From an uncultured Collinsella sp. (GTDB lineage: Bacteria > Actinomycetota > Coriobacteriia > Coriobacteriales > Coriobacteriaceae), in NCBI GenBank assembly GCA_958450865.1, contig CAUDNY010000008.1:1-64000 (forward strand): a DNA stretch of 64,000 nt. Direction: 5' to 3'. The stretch's first letter is position 1. Every line of letters begins with the position of its first letter. Below are positions 35,118 through 41,944 of this stretch, in pieces. The translations under genes and the position numbers were made by a program. Below the pieces are notes generated by a model. The model did not search any database, was not told where the DNA came from, and saw only the letters and a list, made by a program, of their open reading frames with translations.

Positions 35118-35150
35118 ACGGCGCTTAGAGGGGGACCTTCGCGAAAAAGG

Positions 35151-35189
35151 AAACCGCCCCGTCGAAGTATGCATTCGACGGGGCGGTTT
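35151..35189 (-). terminator. Terminator of lemA
   Basis: AAACCGCCCCGTCGAA and TTCGACGGGGCGGTTT form a perfect 16-bp stem around GTATGCA. On the minus strand CCTTTTTCG follows. Confidence 0.93.
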
Positions 35190-35225
35190 ATGCATATAGC
35201 CGATTTAGGATGCGCTGCCAAACTA

Positions 35226-35777
35226 CTAGAACTTGACGGTCGGGGCCTGGCGGGCTGCTTCGGCGGCCTCGAAGCCCTGGCGTTCCTTAAACTGGAAGAT
35301 GCCGGCAAAGATGACAGCCGGGAACGTCTGAATGGCGTTGTTGTAGCTGAGCACGCAATCGTTGTAGCTCTGGCGTGCATAGCTAATCTTGTTCTCGGTA
35401 TCCTCGAGTGATGCCTGCAGCTGCGTAAAGTTGGTGTTTGCCTTAAGATCGGGATAGGCCTCGGCTACGGCAAAGAGCTGGCGCAGCGCACCGGTCAGCA
35501 CGTTGTCGGCTTCCATCTTGGCCTCGGGCGTAGTGGCCTTGACGGCGGTGTTACGCGCGCTGATCACGGCGGAGAGCGTCTCCTGCTCGTGCTTGGCGTA
35601 GCCCTTGACGGTCTCGACCAGGTTGGGGATCAGGTCGTTGCGGCGCTGCAGCTGCGTATCGATGTTCTGCCAGGCGTTATCGATGCGGTTACGCTTGGTG
35701 ACCATGTTGTTGTAGATGCCGGCGATGGCGCAGACAATCACAATGACAACAACGATGCCGATGATGACGGTAATCAT
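35226..35777 (-). CDS. LemA-family membrane protein
   Basis: This 183-residue protein has one N-terminal membrane segment (residues 2-24) and then long amphipathic helices, the LemA fold. Family motifs are seen: NNMVTKRNRIDNAWQNIDTQLQRRNDLIPNLVETVKGY and ISYARQSYNDCVLSYNNAIQTFP. It probably lies outside the membrane face as a helical bundle. The biological role of LemA is poorly defined. GGAGACATC precedes the ATG. The gene stands alone between a terminator and the divergent TetR gene. Confidence 0.92.
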   Translation of the reverse strand: MITVIIGIVVVIVIVCAIAGIYNNMVTKRNRIDNAWQNIDTQLQRRNDLIPNLVETVKGYAKHEQETLSAVISARNTAVKATTPEAKMEADNVLTGALRQLFAVAEAYPDLKANTNFTQLQASLEDTENKISYARQSYNDCVLSYNNAIQTFPAVIFAGIFQFKERQGFEAAEAARQAPTVKF

Positions 35778-35988
35778 GATGTCTCCGTTTCGAATGGCCG
35801 CGGCGGCATGCGCCAGCTGCCGTTGGTATAACGCTACTAGTATACCCGCAACGTTTTGCCGTGCCGAACTTTCCGGTAAGCGTTATGTTTTCGGTGGGGT
35901 TGGCACCGGGGCAAAGCGCGCGAGGTACAGGTGTAAGATATGCGACAGATTGACGAGTGTTGTCTTTGCCCTGAGGATGGCGATACGG

Positions 35989-36573
35989 ATGGACCTTCGC
36001 ATCAAGAAAACCTATCGTGCCCTGTTCGATGCCTTTACCGAGCTTCTCGAGGAGCATCGTTTTGAGGACCTGACGGTTGCCATGCTGTGCGACCGCGCCA
36101 TGATTCGCCGCACGACGTTCTACAAGCACTTTCGCGACAAGAACGATTACTTTGCCTTTTATATCGATGAGCTCATGTCGGGCTTGCCGCAAAAACAGCC
36201 CGATGAGGCCGGCGCAGTGTCTGCCGAGGACGTGCGCGCGCTTCGGCACGCGATTTTGGACGATGCCATGGATTTGATTCTGGCGCACGAGCAGCTCATG
36301 GATAACATTTTGGCAAGCAGCATGTCGGGCATGTTGACCAACGTTATTTGCGACCGTATTGCCCGCTCCATCCGCGAGCGTGTGATGAACGTGCTTGCCG
36401 AGGATGCTCTGGCCCCCGTGTCACTCGAGACGACGTCCGAGTTTGTCGCTGGCGGTATTATTCGACTTTTCACGATATGGTGGGAATCGGGCCACGATCT
36501 TGAGCGTCGACCCGAGATGGCCGACGTGGTCGATGCGCTGTTTGAGCGGACCATGACACCGGTGCATCACTAA
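35989..36573 (+). CDS. TetR-family transcriptional regulator
   Basis: The 194-residue protein begins RIKKTYRALFDAFTELLEEHRFEDLTVAMLCDRAMIRRTTFYKHFRDKNDY, a TetR-type DNA-binding domain with the usual recognition helix. The C-terminal half is helical and unlike any I can name; it resembles the TetR_C group of Gram-positive regulators such as DhaS. The start is uncertain: ATG 35977 is four codons earlier and in frame, and GAGG lies 12 bases before 35989. It faces lemA head to head. Target unknown. Confidence 0.85.
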   Translation: MDLRIKKTYRALFDAFTELLEEHRFEDLTVAMLCDRAMIRRTTFYKHFRDKNDYFAFYIDELMSGLPQKQPDEAGAVSAEDVRALRHAILDDAMDLILAHEQLMDNILASSMSGMLTNVICDRIARSIRERVMNVLAEDALAPVSLETTSEFVAGGIIRLFTIWWESGHDLERRPEMADVVDALFERTMTPVHH

Positions 36574-36576
36574 AAG

Positions 36577-36666
36577 TGGCGGAGAGAGGGGGATTCGAAC
36601 CCCCGGAACGCTCTCGCGCTCAACGGTTTTCAAGACCGCCGCATTCAACCGCTCTGCCATCTCTCC
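36577..36666 (-). tRNA. tRNA-Ser, anticodon TGA
   Basis: The minus strand starts GGAGAGATGGCAGAGCGG and ends CTCTCTCCGCCA, so CCA is encoded. The acceptor stem GGAGAGA/TCTCTCC pairs fully. The anticodon loop reads CTTGAAA with anticodon TGA. A long variable arm (GAGCGCGAGAGCGTTC) and GGTTCGAATCC T-loop confirm a class II serine tRNA reading UCN codons. Confidence 0.97.
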
Positions 36667-36717
36667 GTGAGTCGTAATGATAGCATCGTTTTGAATTTGC
36701 AACAGGGAAGGCGAACG

Positions 36718-38499
36718 ATGACGATCACCGAAATCGACGAGAAGTTCATGCGCGAGGCGCTGGCCGAGGCGCGCGCCGCCGCTGCGGTGGGCGAGGTGCC
36801 CATCGGAGCCGTAGTGGTGCGCGACGGCGAGATCGTCGCGAGGGCGCACAATCGGCGCGAGCTCGATCAGGATCCTTCGGCTCATGCCGAGTTTGCGGCC
36901 GTGTGCTCCGCTGCCCAGGCGCTCGGTCGCTGGCGCCTTTCCGACTGTACGGTCTATGTGACGTTGGAACCCTGCTGCATGTGCGCAGGCCTTATGGTCA
37001 ACGCGCGCGTGGGGCGCTGCGTGTATGGCGCGGCTGATGCCAAGGCGGGCGCGCTGGGATCCCTATACGATTTGAATGCCGACTCGCGCCTGAATCATCG
37101 ATTTAGCGTGACGGCTGGCGTGCTGGCAGACGAGTGTCGTGAGGTGTTGAGCAGCTATTTTAGTGGGCTGCGTGGCACCGATGGTACTGGCTGCAGTTGT
37201 GGGGCCGATCTTGAGGCACATGCCGCTCATGCCGAGGCGCTCGCGTGTGCCGAAGATATCGCCGTTGAGGCGGTCGATTTTGGTGCCGCGTGCCGCCGGC
37301 CCCGCCGTGTGCTGTTGGCGATCGACTCCTTTAAGGGCAGTGTTTCGAGTGCGCAGGCAGAGGCGGCGGTTGCCGAAGGCGTGCGCCGCGTTTGGCCCGA
37401 TGCCGAGGTGGACACGTTGCCGCTGGCGGATGGCGGTGAGGGGACGCTCGATGCCGTTGCCGCGTGCGGCGGTGAGATTGTGACCTGCGAGGTGGCAGGC
37501 CCCTTGGACAAGCGCGCGTCTGCCCGGATGCTGGTTGATGTCGAGCGCGAGTCCGCGGTCATCGAGATGGCCGAGGCGGCCGGAATTGGGTATTCGCCTT
37601 GCACGGAGTCGGCGGCGCTTGCGGCTTCGACCTATGGCGTGGGCGAGCTGATGCTCCGTGCGGTTCGTGCCGGGGCAAAGACTATCTATATTGGCTTGGG
37701 CGGCAGCGCCACCAACGATGGTGGCGCCGGTATGCTGCAGGCGCTGGGTGCGCGTGTGGTCGATGATCGGGGCTGCGATGTCGCCCCCGGTCTTGCCGGC
37801 CTTGAGCAGGTGGCGAGCGTTGATTTGGCGCCAGCGCTTCGGGCGCTGAACGGCGCGCGTGTCGTGGTGCTTTCCGATGTCGAGAATCCGCTCGTGGGAC
37901 GCCGAGGCGCCCTAGCGGTGTTCGGTGGGCAGAAGGGCCTGCCGACAGATGACGCCGAGGCGCTTCACAAGTGCGACAGCTGGATGGTCGGCTACGGCCG
38001 CCTGCTCGATACGGCGATTGCTAGGGCGCGGGCTCAGAGGTTGTTGTGCGCACCCGAGGGCACACGGACATTTGGCTCGGTGCTCGGCGTGCCCGGTGCA
38101 GGTGCCGCCGGCGGCCTGGGAGCAGCGCTGTTGGCGCTCGGTGCGGAGCTGCGTTCGGGCGTGGAGACGGTGCTCGATCTCGTGGGATTTGACGAGCGCG
38201 TGCGCGATGTCGACCTCGTCATAACGGGCGAGGGCAATATGGATGAGCAGTCCGCCGCCGGCAAGGCGCCGGTGGGCGTGGCTCGCCGTGCGAAGCGATA
38301 TGGCAAGCCGGCGGTCGCCGTCGTGGGTGGTCGCGCTATCAACCTGGATGCGGTGTGTGAGCAGGGTATTGACTTGGTTTTGCCGATTTGCCGCAAGCCC
38401 ATGGACCTGGAACAGGCACTCGATCCGCAAGAAGCCACAACCAACCTCATCTGTGCCGGCGAGGCAGCCGTCCAATCCTACGACCTCGCTCGCCTCTAA
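36718..38499 (+). CDS. Fusion of tRNA adenosine(34) deaminase (TadA) and glycerate kinase
   Basis: One uninterrupted 593-codon frame joins two enzymes. Residues 1 to about 152 are TadA, which makes inosine at tRNA wobble position 34: H56-A-E58 and P85-C86-C87-M-C89 form the zinc and proton-transfer site. A Cys/Ala/Glu-rich linker covers about 153-195. Residues 196-593 are a GlxK/GarK-type glycerate kinase (RVLLAIDSFKGS, LPLADGGEGT, IYIGLGGSATNDGGAGMLQALGA, GEGNMDEQSAAGKAP), which phosphorylates glycerate. GGAAGG precedes the ATG. No frameshift or stop lies between the halves. No functional link between the activities is known to me. Confidence 0.92.
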   Translation: MTITEIDEKFMREALAEARAAAAVGEVPIGAVVVRDGEIVARAHNRRELDQDPSAHAEFAAVCSAAQALGRWRLSDCTVYVTLEPCCMCAGLMVNARVGRCVYGAADAKAGALGSLYDLNADSRLNHRFSVTAGVLADECREVLSSYFSGLRGTDGTGCSCGADLEAHAAHAEALACAEDIAVEAVDFGAACRRPRRVLLAIDSFKGSVSSAQAEAAVAEGVRRVWPDAEVDTLPLADGGEGTLDAVAACGGEIVTCEVAGPLDKRASARMLVDVERESAVIEMAEAAGIGYSPCTESAALAASTYGVGELMLRAVRAGAKTIYIGLGGSATNDGGAGMLQALGARVVDDRGCDVAPGLAGLEQVASVDLAPALRALNGARVVVLSDVENPLVGRRGALAVFGGQKGLPTDDAEALHKCDSWMVGYGRLLDTAIARARAQRLLCAPEGTRTFGSVLGVPGAGAAGGLGAALLALGAELRSGVETVLDLVGFDERVRDVDLVITGEGNMDEQSAAGKAPVGVARRAKRYGKPAVAVVGGRAINLDAVCEQGIDLVLPICRKPMDLEQALDPQEATTNLICAGEAAVQSYDLARL

Positions 38500-38518
38500 A
38501 ACCCATCCCCCCAATAAC

Positions 38519-38581
38519 TTGCGGTGAAATACGGAGTGTTTTTGCCTTTAAGGTGCCAATTCAGTCCGTATTCCACCGCAA
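38519..38581. terminator. TTGCGGTGAAATACGG hairpin element, copy 1 (after the tadA-glycerate kinase gene)
   Basis: TTGCGGTGAAATACGG (38519-38534) and CCGTATTCCACCGCAA (38566-38581) form a 16-bp stem with one mismatch. The same element lies at 60024-60090. Both copies sit just after a gene and follow a CCATCCC...AATA stretch, so it is a mobile terminator-like repeat. Confidence 0.7.
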
Positions 38582-38632
38582 CTTCGTGAATTGCTATCCG
38601 AGGCTGGTCGACATGGGTCTCGAGTCGGACCG

Positions 38633-38798
38633 TTTGCCACGAAATGCGGCCATCTACTACGTTTAACGGAACACCGTCGATCATCCCGAATTTTGCGAAA
38701 TTAAAACCGCAGGTAGAAAGCTTGCCGGTTTTCGAAAAACCCGGCTATGGTTGACCCCTGCGGCCTAAACGTAGTAGATAGGCCCTTTTCGTGGCGCA
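38633..38798. repeat. 166-bp element with imperfect 33-bp inverted ends
   Basis: 38633-38665 and 38766-38798 are inverted repeats; each carries CCACGAAA and, nearest the centre, ATCTACTACGTTTA. Roughly 27 of 33 positions pair. The interior (100 bp) has no ORF. It is one of several palindromes in the 897-bp gap 38500-39396. Confidence 0.7.
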
Positions 38799-38814
38799 GC
38801 ACCGGATCAGTCTA

Positions 38815-38895
38815 TTTGGGACGGGGCTTTCTTGATTACTTTCGCCACCCTGATGCCCCCAGTCAAAAAGTAGTCAAAAAGGCCCCGTCCCAAAT
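38815..38895. repeat. Inverted repeat just upstream of the SRP RNA promoter
   Basis: TTTGGGACGGGGCTTT begins the left arm (38815-38842) and AAAGGCCCCGTCCCAAA ends the right arm (38861-38895). The arms pair with several mismatches, and the right arm ends nine bases before the -35 of the SRP RNA gene. Confidence 0.7.
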
Positions 38896-38903
38896 TAGCT
38901 GTC

Positions 38904-38932
38904 TTGCCCCATCGGGCGGGAGCAGGTAAGAT
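38904..38932 (+). promoter_or_regulatory. SRP RNA promoter
   Basis: TTGCCC (38904-38909) and TAAGAT (38927-38932) are 17 bp apart; transcription would begin near 38939, exactly at the base-paired 5' end of the RNA. Confidence 0.7.
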
Positions 38933-38938
38933 ATACCG

Positions 38939-39063
38939 AGCGCCTAGCGCGTTCGATGGGTTCGGATGACGACATGTTCCGAATCTGGTCAGGTCCGGAA
39001 GGAAGCAGCCATAAGGAGCCTCTGTCGGGCATCCGAATCCATCGAGCGCACGGGCGCTTTTTG
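38939..39063 (+). ncRNA. ffs: Signal recognition particle RNA (4.5S / small SRP RNA)
   Basis: The universally conserved apical motif is present at 38988-39010: GGTCAGGTCCGGAAGGAAGC followed by AGCC. It forms the tetraloop and asymmetric loop that bind Ffh. The flanks pair as a long rod: TTCGATGGGTTCGGATG near the 5' side with CATCCGAATCCATCGA on the 3' side, and GCGCC with GGGCGC at the base. The final TTTTT at 39058-39062 can end transcription. Ends are estimated from the pairing. Confidence 0.95.
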
Positions 39064-39069
39064 GTGCCG

Positions 39070-39176
39070 CGATGCGGTCCCGGTGCCGGCGGGCTGTTTG
39101 GTGTCTCGCTGGTCCTCGGCCTTGCCTGCGGGATCGCTCGACTACCAAACAGCCCGCCGGCACCGGGACCGCATCG
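39070..39176. repeat. Palindromic element E3: perfect 33-bp arms after the SRP RNA
   Basis: 39070-39102 and 39144-39176 are perfect reverse complements, GC-rich (CGATGCGGTCCCGGTGCC at the outer end), around a 41-bp loop. The arms match no other copy in the window, and the loop lacks the shared core of E1, E4 and E5. Confidence 0.9.
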
Positions 39177-39310
39177 TCCAAAAATCACCCGTAAAGGCGC
39201 GTTAGCCTAATTAAATCTATCCCTTAAGGAATGCTGCTCGTTGGCGTTGTTTGGAGCGCGGTGGCGATGCGCTTCAAGAGACAGTGGCATTACCATTTGT
39301 TTTTACAAGT

Positions 39311-39353
39311 AAAGAGGTCCGTTTCCCTGGGTTGGGGAAACGGACCTCTTTTT
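39311..39353. terminator. Terminator of the first coiled-coil surface protein gene
   Basis: AAAGAGGTCCGTTTCCC pairs with GGGAAACGGACCTCTTT around a short loop. It is part of the duplicated segment; its twin is at 40603-40645. Confidence 0.85.
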
Positions 39354-39396
39354 GTCTCTAGGTTTGTGGATTGGCGAAGGTAGTATGCTCTGGCAG

Positions 39397-40389
39397 CTAT
39401 TTTGAGTTCTTGAGGCGGCGTGTGGCTGTGGCGGTTATTCCGAGTCCTGCGGCGGCGATTCCTGCGAGTGCGATTGCGCTCGGCGCTGCGTCGCCCGTGT
39501 TCGCGAGCTTGCCGGCGGTCGTATCCGCTTGCTTGCCGCTGCTCGAGTTCGCCTGCTTGGTGGAGCTTGGCGAGGTGTCTTTACCGGTCGCGGACGAGCC
39601 GGTGGGCGGTGTCGCCTCGGCGGGTTGCGTTGAGCCGGAGGGAGGCACTGTCTCAGTTGGTTTCGTTATCTCGGGCGAGGTGGCCTTGTCTGCCGCGGCC
39701 TTTGCCTCTTCGTATGCCTTGCAGGCGTCGTCATAGGCCGCTTGTGCCTTTTTCAAATCGTCGAGGAGCGCATCTCGCTTGGCTGTCTCTTCGTCGATAT
39801 CGGTTTGACATCTTTCCGCATTGGCTTCGAACTTCGCGACGACACTTTCCTGGCTTTCGAGCCGGCGTTGGTAGTGGTGAAGATCATCTTCACAAGATTT
39901 TTCTCGCCTTTCTGCCGACATGATCTCACTTTGCAACTGCTTAATAGTTTCGTTAGAAGCTCCGTCGCCGATTGCCTTATTTAATTCTGCCTGAAGGCCG
40001 CTTGTCCGGTTGTGGGCCGCGTCGTATCTGGCTTTGGCTTCATTGACCTGCGCTTGTAGCCAAAGAAGAGCTCCCCTTGAGTCGTCGGCTTCCTTCAGCA
40101 TCCTGTCGCGGAGCGATTGCAAATCGGTAATCACATGCTCGATAGTCTCTAATATCTCAGGACCTGCGGCGTCTTTTGCGGCCTCGAGGTTTTTGAGCGC
40201 TTCCTGCATGGCTGCATACGCTTTTTCCTTTGCGGCGGCCGCATCTTCCGTCTGCAAGGCAACTGCACCGGTGGGGGAACTGGTTTCCGCCGCTATCGCC
40301 GTTGCGGGGGCGATTCCCGCGACAAGTGCCGCGGAAAGGGCGATGCCCACGGTTGCTCGTCTTGCTCTTCTTGCGAGAATGTCGTTCAT
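39397..40389 (-). CDS. Coiled-coil LANTG-anchored surface protein, copy 1
   Basis: The 330-residue protein has a signal peptide (basic RRARRATVG, then hydrophobic IALSAALVAGIAPATAIAAE). Residues about 50-245 are heptad-rich helix predicted to form a coiled coil (KDAAGPEILETIEHV, LQAQVNEAKARYD). A Pro/Thr/Ser-rich wall-spanning stretch follows (about 250-295). The tail LANTGD, a hydrophobic segment and KNSK form a sortase signal, LPXTG-like with Ala for Pro. GAGGTG lies before the ATG. It is a tandem duplicate of the next gene; ligand unknown. Confidence 0.88.
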   Translation of the reverse strand: MNDILARRARRATVGIALSAALVAGIAPATAIAAETSSPTGAVALQTEDAAAAKEKAYAAMQEALKNLEAAKDAAGPEILETIEHVITDLQSLRDRMLKEADDSRGALLWLQAQVNEAKARYDAAHNRTSGLQAELNKAIGDGASNETIKQLQSEIMSAERREKSCEDDLHHYQRRLESQESVVAKFEANAERCQTDIDEETAKRDALLDDLKKAQAAYDDACKAYEEAKAAADKATSPEITKPTETVPPSGSTQPAEATPPTGSSATGKDTSPSSTKQANSSSGKQADTTAGKLANTGDAAPSAIALAGIAAAGLGITATATRRLKNSK

Positions 40390-40602
40390 CTCGGCACCTC
40401 ATTTCAAGGGTCGGCGACTAACTTGGTAGCACTAATGTAAGTATATCAGGCGGTTTGCCCGCCATTGATCGGGCGTGCGCGTATACCCCTTGATTAACAG
40501 CCATTAAATCTATCCCTTAAGGAACGCGGCTTGCTGGTGTTGTCTGGGCATTGATGGCTGCGCGGTTCAAGAGACGGCGGCATTACCATCTGTTTTTCAA
40601 GT

Positions 40603-40645
40603 AAAGAGGCCCGTTTCCCTGGGTTGGGGAAACGGGTCTCTTTTG
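40603..40645. terminator. Terminator of the second coiled-coil surface protein gene
   Basis: AAAGAGGCCCGTTTCCC pairs with GGGAAACGGGTCTCTTT (one mismatch). It is the duplicate of 39311-39353. Confidence 0.85.
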
Positions 40646-40687
40646 TCTCTGGGTTTGTGGATTGGCGAAGGTAGTATGCTCTGGCAG

Positions 40688-41731
40688 CTATTTTGAGTTC
40701 TTGATGCGGCGTGTGGCTGCGGTGGTTATTCCGAGGCCCGCGGCGGCGATTCCTGCGAGTGCGATTGCGCTCGGCGCTGTGTCGCCCGTGTTCGCGAGCT
40801 TGCCGGCGGTCGTATCTGCTTGCTTCCCGCTGCTCGAGTTCGCCTGCTTGGTGGAGCTCGATGGAGCGTATTTGCCGGTCGCGGGCGAGCTGGCGGGCTG
40901 CGCCGTCTCGGCCGGCTGCGCCGAGCTGGAGGGTTTTGTCGTCTCGGCGGGTTTCGTTATCTCGGGCGAGGTGGCCTTGTCTGCCGCGGCCTTTGCCTCT
41001 TCGTATGCCTTGCAGGCGTCGTCATAGGCCGCTTGCGCTTTTTTCAAATTGTCGAGGAGCGCATCTCGCCAGGCTATGAACTGGTCGGTATGGGCTTTAT
41101 ACTTCTCTGCAGCACGTTCACAGTCATTAACTTGTCTTTCCTGCCTTTTGAGGCCGTCGTGGCGCTCGCGGAGCCCCGTTTTGCAAGAGTCTTCTTGCGC
41201 TTTTGCCGTTACGATTTCACTGCGCAACTGCTTTATTTGCTGTTTAGTAGTTTCGACAAGCTCCTCGTCGCCGAGTGCTTCAAGTGCCTTTAATTCTGCC
41301 TGGAGCTCGCTTACCCGGTTGATGGCCTCGTCGTATTTGGCTTGGGCTGCATCGACGTCCGCTTGCATGGCGGGAAGGGATTCCCTCAATTCGGCGGCTT
41401 GCGCCGTCATCTTGTCGCGGAGCTCTTGAAAACGGGCAATGTCATCATTGAATCTCGCAATTTTCTCGGGACTTGCGGCGTCTTTTGCGGCCTCGAGGTT
41501 TTTGAGTGCTTCCTGCATGGCTGCATACGCTTTGTCTTTTTCGGCAGCTAGGGTTTCGCTCGAGGCCGCTGGATTGTCGCTTGCTGCATTCGTCTGCAAG
41601 GCAACTGCACCGGTGGGGGAGCTGGTTTCTGCCGCGATCGCCGTTGCGGGGGCGATTCCCGCGACGAGTGCCGCGGAAAGGGCGATGCCCACGGTTGCGC
41701 GTCTTGCTCTTCTTGCGAGAATGTCGTTCAT
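40688..41731 (-). CDS. Coiled-coil LANTG-anchored surface protein, copy 2
   Basis: The 347-residue paralogue of the preceding gene has an identical signal peptide and nearly identical C-terminal linker and sorting signal (LANTGDTAPSAIALAG, ending KNSK). The central coiled coil has diverged strongly: residues about 60-260 differ, with 17 extra residues, while the start (AYAAMQEALKNLEAAKDAA) and end (ALLDNLKKAQAAYDDACKAYEEAKAAAD) are preserved. This suggests a recent duplication with diversification of the exposed part. It is divergent from the ABC exporter operon at 41945. Confidence 0.88.
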   Translation of the reverse strand: MNDILARRARRATVGIALSAALVAGIAPATAIAAETSSPTGAVALQTNAASDNPAASSETLAAEKDKAYAAMQEALKNLEAAKDAASPEKIARFNDDIARFQELRDKMTAQAAELRESLPAMQADVDAAQAKYDEAINRVSELQAELKALEALGDEELVETTKQQIKQLRSEIVTAKAQEDSCKTGLRERHDGLKRQERQVNDCERAAEKYKAHTDQFIAWRDALLDNLKKAQAAYDDACKAYEEAKAAADKATSPEITKPAETTKPSSSAQPAETAQPASSPATGKYAPSSSTKQANSSSGKQADTTAGKLANTGDTAPSAIALAGIAAAGLGITTAATRRIKNSK

Positions 41732-41944
41732 CTCGGCACCTCATTTCAAGGGTTGGCGACTCAGCTGGTAGCACTACTGTAAGTATACCAAGCGATTGGC
41801 GCGCCGCTGACCGGGCATGCGCACCTCTCCGCTTCTCTGGAAACCGAATCCCATTAGAAATGACGAGTTGTTTACGCTTCTTTTGGGCTCACCGTACTAT
41901 CATGGTTCGAATTGAGTGTGAATGATGATAGGGAGCGCCTATAC

